DNA of 64,000 nucleotides from Brachyspira hampsonii 30446 (GTDB lineage Bacteria; Spirochaetota; Brachyspiria; Brachyspirales; Brachyspiraceae): NCBI RefSeq assembly GCF_000316195.1, contig NZ_JH994111.1, positions 1,816,062 to 1,880,061 of the forward strand, read 5' to 3'. Shown piece by piece: positions 36,636 to 45,316 of this stretch (position 1 is its first letter; each line of letters starts with the position of its first letter). The notes under the pieces were generated by a model. It saw only the letters and a program-made list of their open reading frames with translations, ran no database searches and was not told where the DNA came from. The position numbers and the translations under genes were made by a program.

Positions 36636-36894
36636 AAAATATTTTCTCCCACTAATAAAAATCGACATTTTGATTAAAATGTTTATATGCAAATTGTACT
36701 ATCTTTTAAGTTTTAGTAAATACTATTTTTGTATGATTTTACAATAAATTTACTATATATGTTTTTTATTTTTTATAAAACACTACATATAAAACATATA
36801 TATTAGACATTTAATAATTTTTGTATTGGTTTTTATAGACATTTTTTATATAATGTTGATTTTTACATAGTTAATTCATACTATGATAATATAT

Positions 36895-37863
36895 TTAGTC
36901 TTTAATAGTATCTTTATAATATTTAATAGTTTTATAAGGCTGATTTAATTTAAAGTTTATTATATTGCTGTACCAATTAACATAATCAAACCTATTAACC
37001 TCAGCCATTATTGAATGTTTTTCATCTGAATGTATATCATATTTTGCAAACATCGCTGCAATAGACTGAATGATATAATAAGAAAATATATTCTTTAATG
37101 TTTCATTATCTAAGCCGGAATTAAAAAATTGATAAGTGCTTATTATAGAAATTGATTTGCATGGCTTTATATCATTATTTTCACAAATTATTCTATCTAC
37201 AAATCCGCCGTCTGCAATAGATTTTGCACTCATTCCCCTGTAATTTGAAGTTAGAGGAATATTTATTATTACTAAGGAGCTGTCTGTAAACTCATTAGCT
37301 GCTATTCTCCAATATAAGGATGTAAAGATAAATAATCTTTTTGCATCTAAAAGCTCATTTCTTCCGCTTACAGAACTATTCCAAATATTAAGTATGCTTT
37401 GCTGATAAGACGGAGCTATATTTTCTGCTATTACTTTTAACGGAGTTCCATATTCATATCCGAATAAATTTCTTATATTTGCACTAGTTTCATTTGAAAG
37501 GGAATAGAATATATCTTTTTCTAATTGAGCAGAATCTGTATTTTTTACATCTATAAAATATCTTTCAAATATATCTGAATTTTCTGTTATTATTTTTCTG
37601 TTATCTCTATAAAATTTATCATAACTTATACCATTTTTCAAATTATATTTTATTTTATAACCTAATATTTTATAAGTAAGATCTGATAAATCATCATCAA
37701 AAATATCAAGAAAATCTCCAGGAGTAAATCCAACAATACTGCTATCTTCTATATAAGTTATGTTTACATCATATACTTTATTTTTCTTAAGAGGCTCATT
37801 ACTTTTTTGACATGATAAAAAGAATAACAAAAATAAAAATACTGTATTACTCAGGTATTTCAC
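36895..37863 (-). CDS. Lipoprotein of the lpt cluster, function unknown
   Basis: A 322-residue protein read from a GTG start, with signal peptide KYLSNTVFLFLLFFLSC and lipobox. The body is helical with no motif I recognise. It overlaps the LptA-like gene by 17 nt and is thus the last gene of the kdsC-lptC-lptA run, which suggests a role in the envelope. No membrane segments are seen beyond the signal. An alternative, unrelated role cannot be excluded. Confidence 0.6.
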   Translation of the reverse strand: MKYLSNTVFLFLLFFLSCQKSNEPLKKNKVYDVNITYIEDSSIVGFTPGDFLDIFDDDLSDLTYKILGYKIKYNLKNGISYDKFYRDNRKIITENSDIFERYFIDVKNTDSAQLEKDIFYSLSNETSANIRNLFGYEYGTPLKVIAENIAPSYQQSILNIWNSSVSGRNELLDAKRLFIFTSLYWRIAANEFTDSSLVIINIPLTSNYRGMSAKSIADGGFVDRIICENNDIKPCKSISIISTYQFFNSGLDNETLKNIFSYYIIQSIAAMFAKYDIHSDEKHSIMAEVNRFDYVNWYSNIINFKLNQPYKTIKYYKDTIKD

Positions 37864-39187
37864 CGCTCACACCCATAGCTTCAACTTTTTCAGTATCTAT
37901 ATAATACTTTATTTCTCTAGCTCTTACAACACTTTCTTTCTGCTTCAAATAAGGACTTTCTCCCCAAAGTCTTAAATATTTTTCATTATCAAAATAAGTA
38001 GCCCAAGCACTTTGAGAGTTCATATCCTTACCTTCAACATGTACATTTCCATTAGCCCTAAGTTTTTCTTCATCATTAAACATCTGCATAGTTACAGATG
38101 TAATTTTAATACTTCTATCTTCTACATAAGCTTTAGGACTTCCGCTTACTGTCGCAACTTTAGTATCCGGATCAAGATGAAGTAAATCTCCCTCTAATGA
38201 TATACTCTCATCATAATCTATCATAACAACATCATTATGAAATATAACATCTTTAAATTTTTCATCTTTTTTGTATTCTATCCATTCACCAAAAGCAATA
38301 ATTCCTCTGTCTGGTATTCTAACAGAAGGATCCTGATACATATAAATATGTTCATTCTCTATTTCATATTCTATATATCCGCCTTTGAGTATCATATTCT
38401 CTTCATAGAAGAATGCTGTAACATTTCCATAGGCATATAAAGTTCTTGTATTATTATCTTTTCCGCCGTATTCATTCAAAAATAATCTGTCTGCCACTAT
38501 AATATTATAATTACTTACATTACTGTTTTTTTTATTTGTTTCAGAAGAGTTTACATAATTATTAGTCTGAAGTACATATATCTTACCTCTTCCCATAACA
38601 TTAGCAGTAGCATTTTTAGCATTATACTCTAATATTTCACCTTCTAATCTATCTGCCCCTTGATAAAGTCTAGGATTTCCTGTGAGAACTGCTATTTCAG
38701 AATCCATATCATATACTAAATTATCTGCATAACCATCTGTTTTTCTTTCACTTTCTTTATCAATATGAGTTAAATGAACATTGCTGATTGCCTTAGCTAA
38801 AGGTGTATTAAAATCTCTTTCCATAAATGAGCTTCTTATAGTCATATTATTTGTAGGAGATCTTAAAATTGGATTATTTTTAACATAAGCATATCTGGTT
38901 TTTCCATTATAACTTGCATATCCGCCGGATATAGTAGAACCATTAGTTTTACTTAGAAGTTTCACACCTCCGCTGAATGTGGCAAGCTCTGTTTCCTGAT
39001 AAAATGTCATAACATGGCTTGTAATTACAGCAGATGAATCTTCCATCTTAGAATTACCTGTATATTGAAAAACTTTTGTTTTATTATTATATGTAAATTT
39101 ATCAGCACTTCTTCTTGATTGGGCAAGCAAGGATAATGCCAATATAAATAATATAATTAAAACAAAAAATTTATTGATCTTCAGCAA
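37847..39187 (-). CDS. lptA: LptA/OstA-like lipopolysaccharide transport protein
   Basis: LptA-type proteins form the periplasmic beta-jellyroll bridge carrying lipopolysaccharide to the outer membrane. The signal peptide is LKINKFFVLIILFILALSLLA. The 446-residue body repeats the OstA pattern many times (HVMTFYQETELATFSGGVKL, EILEYNAKNATANVMGRGKI, LLHLDPDTKVATVSGSPKAY, ATYFDNEKYLRLWGES), about twice the length of E. coli LptA. The start is a TTG overlapping the 3' end of lptC, with GGAG eight bases before. It could also be the N-terminal half of a split LptD-like protein. Confidence 0.75.
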   Translation of the reverse strand: MLKINKFFVLIILFILALSLLAQSRRSADKFTYNNKTKVFQYTGNSKMEDSSAVITSHVMTFYQETELATFSGGVKLLSKTNGSTISGGYASYNGKTRYAYVKNNPILRSPTNNMTIRSSFMERDFNTPLAKAISNVHLTHIDKESERKTDGYADNLVYDMDSEIAVLTGNPRLYQGADRLEGEILEYNAKNATANVMGRGKIYVLQTNNYVNSSETNKKNSNVSNYNIIVADRLFLNEYGGKDNNTRTLYAYGNVTAFFYEENMILKGGYIEYEIENEHIYMYQDPSVRIPDRGIIAFGEWIEYKKDEKFKDVIFHNDVVMIDYDESISLEGDLLHLDPDTKVATVSGSPKAYVEDRSIKITSVTMQMFNDEEKLRANGNVHVEGKDMNSQSAWATYFDNEKYLRLWGESPYLKQKESVVRAREIKYYIDTEKVEAMGVSGEIPE

Positions 39188-39731
39188 CCGGCACTCCTAT
39201 AGTATCGCCTTCATCAGTTTCATTATATACTGTAATATGTTCTAATCCAATATCACCTTCCATACTGCTTCCTGTAAGCCAACTACCGTCCTCCTGCTCT
39301 ACACGAATTGGAACAGGGCTTTTAAATTGCTGTTTTTCATTATCCCATTGAAGATATTCTGTATAAAGTATTGTATTGTTTGATGATTTAACTATAACAT
39401 TTGTATATATTTGAGTGAATAATGTATCCTGATTTACAGTTATAAACTCTCCAGACACGCTGGCAGCTATTGTATTATTGGAATCATAAGTATATGTTCT
39501 GCTGTCATAAAGTTCAACCAATTTCTTTTTATTATAGAATTTGGCATTAGTTGCAAAGGAATCTAACTGTTTAAAATTGGTATCATAATTTTCTCTTCTA
39601 AAACCATAAAATTCCATATCTGGAGGCGGTACAAAATCCTCAGTTTGAGCAAATTCTTTTCCAATATCATTAAAATTAGTGCAGGAAACACATAATATAA
39701 GTATTATACTAAATTTTACTAATAATTTCAT
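39171..39731 (-). CDS. lptC: LptC-like lipopolysaccharide export protein
   Basis: LptC links the inner-membrane LptBFG transporter to LptA. This 186-residue form starts MKLLVKFSIILILCVSC, so it appears to be a lipoprotein instead of having a helix anchor. The body has the LptC jellyroll pattern: NAKFYNKKKLVELYDSRTY, VIVKSSNNTILYTEYLQWD and EQEDGSWLTGSSMEGDIGLE. It overlaps both neighbours, kdsC by 23 nt and lptA by 17 nt, a tightly coupled operon. Confidence 0.75.
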   Translation of the reverse strand: MKLLVKFSIILILCVSCTNFNDIGKEFAQTEDFVPPPDMEFYGFRRENYDTNFKQLDSFATNAKFYNKKKLVELYDSRTYTYDSNNTIAASVSGEFITVNQDTLFTQIYTNVIVKSSNNTILYTEYLQWDNEKQQFKSPVPIRVEQEDGSWLTGSSMEGDIGLEHITVYNETDEGDTIGVPVAEDQ

Positions 39732-40260
39732 CGTAAATACCCTTAGATTTAAGCAGCATATCTATTACTACCCTAACCGCACCATATCCTCCTCTTTTAT
39801 GAATTATAACATTAGCAGCTTTTAAAGCTTCATAATGTGCATCTTTAGGAGAAAAAGAGAGACCAACATATTTCATAACACTTAAATCTATTAAATCATC
39901 TCCAATATAAGCTATCTCTTCTTTTTTTAAACCATATTTTTCCATTAAAGTTAAAACAATAGGCATTTTATTTTCTTCGCCAAGAATTAAATCCTCAAAA
40001 CCATGCCTTCTAAATTTATCAAATCTTGTTTTTATAGCCTTAGAATTACTGCCTGATATAACAGCAATTTTTATTCCTGCCTTTAATGCTAAAACTATTC
40101 CCATACCATCTTGAGTATTAAAAAATTTACTTTCCACCCCATTATCATCAAATACTAATCTTCCGTCAGTCATAACTCCGTCTATATCGGATATTAACAG
40201 CTTAACTTTTTTTAACTTACTCTTATTAAGCAGATATGAAATATAATCTCTGATATTCAT
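39709..40260 (-). CDS. kdsC: 3-deoxy-manno-octulosonate-8-phosphate phosphatase
   Basis: KdsC removes phosphate from KDO-8-phosphate in KDO synthesis for lipid A core. It is a 183-residue HAD enzyme without a cap domain. The nucleophile motif is LLISDIDGVMTDG, followed by KFFNTQDGMGIVLALKAG, the Ser motif VISGSNS, and the Lys/Asp motif YIGDDLIDLSVM. The clustering with lptC and lptA supports the specific assignment over generic HAD phosphatases. Its presence implies a KDO-containing lipooligosaccharide. Confidence 0.9.
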   Translation of the reverse strand: MNIRDYISYLLNKSKLKKVKLLISDIDGVMTDGRLVFDDNGVESKFFNTQDGMGIVLALKAGIKIAVISGSNSKAIKTRFDKFRRHGFEDLILGEENKMPIVLTLMEKYGLKKEEIAYIGDDLIDLSVMKYVGLSFSPKDAHYEALKAANVIIHKRGGYGAVRVVIDMLLKSKGIYDEIISKI

Positions 40261-40299
40261 TTTTAGAAACTTTTATTAAGATATTAGGATAAAACATTT

Positions 40300-40372
40300 T
40301 GGGGCTTACAGGACTCGAACCTGCCCACCCGGTTTAGGAAACCAGTGCTCTATCCTGATGAGCTAAAGCCCC
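40300..40372 (-). tRNA. tRNA-Arg (anticodon CCT)
   Basis: A full cloverleaf on the minus strand: acceptor GGGGCTT/AAGCCCC, D arm GCTC...GAGC, anticodon stem CTGGT-TTCCTAA-ACCGG with CCT, and a T arm with TTCGAGT. The discriminator is A; CCA is not encoded. Confidence 0.93.
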
Positions 40373-40398
40373 TTATATTTAAGAAGCTATTAAGTAAT

Positions 40399-40481
40399 CG
40401 GAGAGTGTGGGACTCGAACCCACATGGGTGTTAGCCCGGCGGTTTTCAAGACCGCTGCTCTACCAATTGAACGAACTCTCC
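40399..40481 (-). tRNA. tRNA-Ser (anticodon TGA)
   Basis: Acceptor GGAGAGT/ACTCTCC, anticodon loop CTTGAAA with TGA, a long variable arm (GGG...CCC) as in class II tRNAs, T arm with TTCGAGT, and discriminator G. CCA is not encoded. It lies 26 nt from tRNA-Arg, so they are likely co-transcribed ahead of kdsC. Confidence 0.93.
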
Positions 40482-40545
40482 AAATAAATATGCTATACAT
40501 TATAACATATATTAAATTTATTTCAAGTCTTTTTACAGTGAAAAA

Positions 40546-41289
40546 TCAATTAAAAAACGCTCTTCTAAAATAAAGTCCATGGGCCGGAGCCGTTACAAAT
40601 GCCGATGCCCTATTCTCACTCTTTAATATATCTTCTATAAAATTAATAGGCTTTTTCTTCTTCTGACCCTCTACCAAAGTACCAACTATAATTCTTACCA
40701 TATTATGTAAAAAAGCATTGCCCCTAATAATAAAATATATAGTATCCCCTTTCCTTATAGCTTTAACTCTCTCTAAATACCTAAATTTAGAATCATTTTC
40801 ATCTTCTGTAGAACAAAATGATGTAAAATTATGCTCTCCTATTAAATATTTTGCATATTCATTGATTAATTTCTCATCTATAATATTTTTTCTGTAAAAC
40901 CAAGCATATCTTTCATAAAAGGGAAAAGAAGTGCTGCTGTTATGAACTATATATAAATATTCTCTAAATATAGCTGAAGCCCTTGCATTAAAATTATCAG
41001 GCATTTCTTCGGCTTTTATTATTCTTAAATCTCTACCTAAATATGAATTCAAAGCTATATGCACCTTATTAATAGGAACAAGCATCTTAGGAACTCTAAA
41101 ATTAGCAACCTGCCCCAAAGCATGCACTCCCGCATCTGTTCTGCCGCAGCCGTATATAGTAATCTTTTCACCATATACTTTCTCTACTGCTTTATATATT
41201 TCTCCCTGCACTGTTCTTAAATTAGGCTGTATTTGCCAACCGTAAAAGTCTGTGCCGTCATACTGTATTGTTATCTTTATATTATTCAT
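40546..41289 (-). CDS. truA: tRNA pseudouridine(38-40) synthase
   Basis: TruA converts uridines 38-40 of the tRNA anticodon arm to pseudouridine. The 247-residue protein has IQYDGTDFYGWQ, the catalytic-Asp motif GCGRTDAGVHALGQVANF, and FNARASAIFREYLY, then the C-terminal NMVRIIVGTLVEG. All are intact. No ribosome binding site is visible: the start codon follows a T-rich stretch right after a hairpin terminator. It stands upstream of the two tRNA genes on the same strand. Confidence 0.95.
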   Translation of the reverse strand: MNNIKITIQYDGTDFYGWQIQPNLRTVQGEIYKAVEKVYGEKITIYGCGRTDAGVHALGQVANFRVPKMLVPINKVHIALNSYLGRDLRIIKAEEMPDNFNARASAIFREYLYIVHNSSTSFPFYERYAWFYRKNIIDEKLINEYAKYLIGEHNFTSFCSTEDENDSKFRYLERVKAIRKGDTIYFIIRGNAFLHNMVRIIVGTLVEGQKKKKPINFIEDILKSENRASAFVTAPAHGLYFRRAFFN

Positions 41290-41292
41290 AAA

Positions 41293-41332
41293 ACAAAAAA
41301 ATAAAAGCCCATATAATATTTATACAGGCTTT
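41293..41332 (-). terminator. Terminator between the substrate-binding protein gene and truA
   Basis: On the minus strand AAAGCCTGTATAAATA pairs with TATTATATGGGCTTT as an imperfect stem, followed by TATTTTTTT. It ends four bases before the truA start. Confidence 0.75.
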
Positions 41333-41375
41333 GTACAATCATAATAAAATCATAAAATAATCAAATAATATTAAA

Positions 41376-42338
41376 TTATAAATCTGCTGGTATTGTAACA
41401 CCCAATTTCTGAGCTGCATTAGTATTAACTTCTAATACAGGATTTTGTATATATTCTATAGGCATATTAGCAGGTTGAGATTCTCCTTTTAATATTTTTA
41501 CTGCCTGATTAGCTGTCAATTTTCCTAATTCATAATAATCTATACCATAAGTAGCAAGTCCGCCTGCATTAAGCATTCCAGCCTCTCCGCATATAACAGG
41601 TATTTTAGCAGGTTCTGTAATAGAAACAACATTAGCCATTCCTGCAGAAACCATATTATCTGTAGGTACATATATAGCATCTACTTTGCCAACCAAACTT
41701 TGAACTACCTGCTGTATATCATTAGGATTTGTGATTGTAGCATCTACATAAGATAAACCTAATTCATCAGCTTTTTCTTTTGCAATATCAACTTGAAATT
41801 TAGAGTTTTGTTCGCTTGAATTATATAAAAATGCTATTTTTTGTGCTGAAGGAATCAATTTTTTTAGCAAATCCATTTGTTCTTTTACAGGTGTTAAATC
41901 TGAAGTACCTGTAACATTTCCGCCTGGAGCATTATTATCTGCAACCAATTTTGAATCGGCTGGGTCTGTTACTGCTGTAATTAATATAGGTATATCTTTA
42001 GTTAAATTAGCAACTGCCTGTGCTGCTGGTGTTGCTATTGCAAGTATTAAATCTACTCTGTCATTAATAAATTTCTGTGATATTGTAATACAGTTTGCCT
42101 GTTCACCCTGAGCATTTTGATAATCTATTATAATATTCTTTCCATCTTCATAACCTGCTTCTTTTAAGCCGTCTACAAAACCTTTATTAGCTTGATCTAG
42201 TGCCGCATGTTCTACAAGCTGAAGTATTCCTATCTTTTTAGCCGCACTATCTGATGATGAAGCATTTGCATCATTAGTTTTGGAACATGAGGCAATTAAT
42301 AATATTGAAATTGATAAAGCAATAAATAACTTCTTCAT
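41376..42338 (-). CDS. ABC transporter substrate-binding lipoprotein (PF04392 type)
   Basis: A periplasmic binding lipoprotein of the ABC_sub_bind (TrpX-like) family, which delivers amino acids or other small solutes. The signal peptide is KKLFIALSISILLIASC. The family pattern is clear: KKIGILQLVEHAALDQANKG, GYEDGKNIIIDYQNAQG, ILAIATPAAQAV, PGGNVTGTSDL, KIAFLYNSSEQNS, AIYVPTDNMV, and the closing NTNAAQKLGV. The usual permease and ATPase genes are absent next to it, and it ends at its own terminator. The substrate cannot be told from sequence by eye. Confidence 0.85.
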   Translation of the reverse strand: MKKLFIALSISILLIASCSKTNDANASSSDSAAKKIGILQLVEHAALDQANKGFVDGLKEAGYEDGKNIIIDYQNAQGEQANCITISQKFINDRVDLILAIATPAAQAVANLTKDIPILITAVTDPADSKLVADNNAPGGNVTGTSDLTPVKEQMDLLKKLIPSAQKIAFLYNSSEQNSKFQVDIAKEKADELGLSYVDATITNPNDIQQVVQSLVGKVDAIYVPTDNMVSAGMANVVSITEPAKIPVICGEAGMLNAGGLATYGIDYYELGKLTANQAVKILKGESQPANMPIEYIQNPVLEVNTNAAQKLGVTIPADL

Positions 42339-42413
42339 TATTATATCTCCTTAAAATTTAAATAATTACTATTACTAGTAGTATATAATACTGATGTAAT
42401 AAAGTCAATAAAA

Positions 42414-43760
42414 TTACTGCTTATTATTTTCTAAAAATTCTATTATTGAATTATTTTGATTGCTTGATAAATCTTTTTCAAATTTATTAATATATCTCTC
42501 AATACTTCCAAACATAGCAAAAGCATTCAGTATTAAAAAAATAATAAAAACTGAAAATATTTTTTTATTATTCATAACAAAATTTTCTTTTTGAACCAAA
42601 AATAAAATAATAGGAGCATAAGATACAGAAAAAAGTCCGTATAAATAATGGAAATATCCCTCGCCAAATCTGAAAATAAAAAAACATAAAAGTGTGATAA
42701 ATACTGATAAAACAAGAAATTTTGATAATTCTAAAATAGACATTTCTATTGTATTATTAGATTTGTACTTAAAATTAAATATAAAATAAAACATATTTAT
42801 TAAACAGAAAATAGAAAATAAAATACTAAAAATTAAAAATATTAAGCCATATATGTAAGAAGGCGATAAAGTCCAAAACTCAATAATATTCCTAAAACCT
42901 TGTAAATAATGAGATGACATTTCGTTTGTAGGAAAGAAAAATAATGCTTGTATTTTAGCAATCGTAATACCGTCAGAATTTGAACCTTTTGAAAGCATTA
43001 ATTTTATATTATGAAAACCATTATTAAACTCTGAAATCAAATAAGGCAAATACTCTAAAAATGATAAGAAAACTCCTAAAATCCAATATTTTAGATATTT
43101 AAGAGTATTTTTGTAAGTTAATATCAAATAAAATATCATAGTAGGAATTACAGAAAAAAATGAAGCAAAATGTCCTTGAGCAACAATAGCTAATATTGGA
43201 AAAATAAAAATAGATGATATTTTGGAATTTATATTATAATAATTAATATTATATACATATTCATAAAATAAAATTAAAAATATAAAGCTGAATATTAATG
43301 CTATATTAGGATTCCAAAAATTAGTCATAGCTTTAACTAAATAGCCATTAAGCAGAATAAGAGGAGACATTAAGGAACAAACAAAAAGGCCTAATCTTTT
43401 ATAAAGCCAAAATATAAACAATGACATTATTAAAAGGCTTAAAAAATAATTTATAATTTTAGCTGCATATAAATTTTCATTACCTAATTTATAACATAAA
43501 ATATAAAATATATAATAAGCTCCTCCAGGTACTCTTGAGGTTGTAAACTCATCTTCATAAGTATCAGATAATTCAAATCTAGTACTTGTTGCTGGAAGTT
43601 CTTTTTTTTCATACCATCTATACATGTCATAAAAATGCTGAAAATCATCATAAGTACTTCTTATTGGAATTATACGAAAAGATAATATTATGTTTAGTAT
43701 AAATGAAAAAATAATTAAAAATAAAAGTATAATTTTTATATTATTTTTAAAATTATTCAT
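42414..43760 (-). CDS. Multi-pass membrane protein, GT-C glycosyltransferase-like
   Basis: A 448-residue protein with about eleven membrane segments. The first periplasmic loop holds acidic residues (STYDDFQHFYDMYRWYE) and later TSRVPGGAYYIFY, an arrangement like lipid-linked sugar transferases of the GT-C/ArnT/PMT group. It is very rich in Ile, Phe, Asn and Tyr. No sugar-related genes adjoin it, and it lies next to a mobile-element-like repeat (43853-44156). The assignment is by topology and loop motif only. Confidence 0.5.
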   Translation of the reverse strand: MNNFKNNIKIILLFLIIFSFILNIILSFRIIPIRSTYDDFQHFYDMYRWYEKKELPATSTRFELSDTYEDEFTTSRVPGGAYYIFYILCYKLGNENLYAAKIINYFLSLLIMSLFIFWLYKRLGLFVCSLMSPLILLNGYLVKAMTNFWNPNIALIFSFIFLILFYEYVYNINYYNINSKISSIFIFPILAIVAQGHFASFFSVIPTMIFYLILTYKNTLKYLKYWILGVFLSFLEYLPYLISEFNNGFHNIKLMLSKGSNSDGITIAKIQALFFFPTNEMSSHYLQGFRNIIEFWTLSPSYIYGLIFLIFSILFSIFCLINMFYFIFNFKYKSNNTIEMSILELSKFLVLSVFITLLCFFIFRFGEGYFHYLYGLFSVSYAPIILFLVQKENFVMNNKKIFSVFIIFLILNAFAMFGSIERYINKFEKDLSSNQNNSIIEFLENNKQ

Positions 43761-43852
43761 ATTTTTTATAATCCTTATAATTCACTCTAAAGAATTATAC
43801 TAAAATAAAATAAAAATACAATAAAAAATCAAGCATTTAGAATTTATCATAA

Positions 43853-44156
43853 TAGACTTGTTTCAAAAGTCATTTTATTTATAATTTGTGGGGACTAGCC
43901 CTGCGAAGCACACAGTCGTGCCACACCCCCACTTCTTTTGCCGACGCTCTGCGTGCCGTAGGCAAGGCACCTACTCGGTGGTGACCCATACAAAGTACGC
44001 CTACGGCGAGAAGCAAAAGGACTGCATTTTATAGCTTAAACATACGGTTTATACAACATGTAAAATATTTAATTAAATTATAATGAATATTATTTAATTA
44101 AAAATAAAATAATAAACTTATAAAATTATTTGTAAAGTAGTTTTGAAACAAGTCTA
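43853..44156. mobile_element. MITE-like element, family A, copy 1
   Basis: A 304-bp non-coding element with perfect 16-bp terminal inverted repeats TAGACTTGTTTCAAAA (43853-43868) and its complement (44141-44156). The outer TA on both ends fits a TA target duplication, as with IS630/mariner-type elements. Between AT-rich arms lies a GC-rich core (about 43888-44028) far above the local GC. Blocks of the core, such as GGGTCACCACCGAGTAGGTG and CACGACTGTGTGCTTCGC (read on the minus strand), recur in the copy at 62643-63062, which lies in the opposite orientation. It has no open frame. It lies 70 bp before the DegT-like gene. Confidence 0.75.
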
Positions 44157-44225
44157 ATATTGAAAATAATATATTTTATGATATCATCATCTATAATATT
44201 TTAACTTTATACAAGGAACAAAAAA

Positions 44226-45278
44226 TTGATTAGACATTCCAGACCTACTATAAGAAAAAAAGATTTAGAATCTGCTTTAAAAGTAATGATTAGCGATAAT
44301 CTTGCTACGGGTGATGTTATACAAGAATTTGAAAGAGCTTTCGCAAATTATTTTGGAAAAGGTTTTACAGCAATATTTGTTAATAGCGGAACTGCTGCAT
44401 TAGAACTTATATTGAGACATCTTAATATAGGAGAGGGAGATGAAGTTATAATGTCTTCTTTCCTTAACGCATCACCTCTTCAAGTCGTTACAAATTTAAA
44501 AGCTACACCCGTACTTATAGATATAGATGAAGACAGCTTTCAAATATCTATGGATAATGTCATAGAGGCTATCAATGAAAAAACTAAAGCAATTATAGTT
44601 TCTCATATGTTTGGAAATTGTGCTTTAATAGATGAGCTTACTGATATTAAAGTTCCTGTTATAGAGGATGCCTCTCATAGTTTGGGCGGCAAATACAGAG
44701 ATACTTTACTTGGAAGTTTCGGAGATTTTGCTTACTTCTCTCTTTCTGCTACTAGAATGATTACTTCTGGGGGGGCAGGAGGAATGATACTCACAAAGAA
44801 AAAGGGCATGGATGCTATAAGGGATATAATTCATTATGATAAAAAAGAAAAATTTATAAAAAGATTCAATTACTGTGCAACAGATCTTCAAGCATCAATA
44901 GGTATAGAAGAGCTTAAGCATCTTGAAAGAATGGTTGAAGTAAGGTCAGATATAGCTTCATTTTATGATAATGCTATACTTGAAAGCAATTTGATGAAAT
45001 TATCTACTCATGACAGTGAAAGTCCTTCACATTACCGATATGTTTGTATGCTTAACGGCAGCATGAATATATATGATGCTATTAAGATGTTTGAAAGACA
45101 TAATGTAGAAGCGGCAAGACCTATATTTAAACCTTTGCATCAGTATCTTAATTTGCCTAATGAAAATTATCCTAATACTGAAAATGCGTATTTAAAAAGT
45201 ATATCATTGCCTATATACCCTACTTTGCAGAAAAATGAAGCGGAGCTAATTTGTAAGCTTATAAAACAGATAAGATAA
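44226..45278 (+). CDS. DegT/DnrJ/EryC1/StrS-family protein lacking the PLP lysine
   Basis: The family makes amino-sugars with pyridoxal phosphate. This 350-residue protein (TTG start after AAGGAACA) has the fold signatures: FVNSGTAALELIL, MSSFLNASPLQVV, the PLP-pairing Asp in VIEDASHSLGG (D148), and FGDFAYFSLSATRMITSGGAGG. In that last motif the Schiff-base Lys of relatives (…TK or RK before the ITTGEGG-like loop) is Arg177 (AGA). A C-terminal Pro/Lys region (RPIFKPLHQYL) is normal. It is thus probably not an ordinary aminotransferase: either a repurposed or a regulatory member. It is followed at 38 nt by the zinc permease gene on the same strand. Confidence 0.8.
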   Translation: MIRHSRPTIRKKDLESALKVMISDNLATGDVIQEFERAFANYFGKGFTAIFVNSGTAALELILRHLNIGEGDEVIMSSFLNASPLQVVTNLKATPVLIDIDEDSFQISMDNVIEAINEKTKAIIVSHMFGNCALIDELTDIKVPVIEDASHSLGGKYRDTLLGSFGDFAYFSLSATRMITSGGAGGMILTKKKGMDAIRDIIHYDKKEKFIKRFNYCATDLQASIGIEELKHLERMVEVRSDIASFYDNAILESNLMKLSTHDSESPSHYRYVCMLNGSMNIYDAIKMFERHNVEAARPIFKPLHQYLNLPNENYPNTENAYLKSISLPIYPTLQKNEAELICKLIKQIR

Positions 45279-45316
45279 TTAAAATATAATTTTTAGTGAT
45301 TATATGGGGAAATCCT

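Noticed and set aside
42339-42413. Riboswitch or T-box leader for the substrate-binding protein, trpB or pheS
   Set aside because: The upstream spaces are too short and lack the conserved T-box or riboswitch elements.
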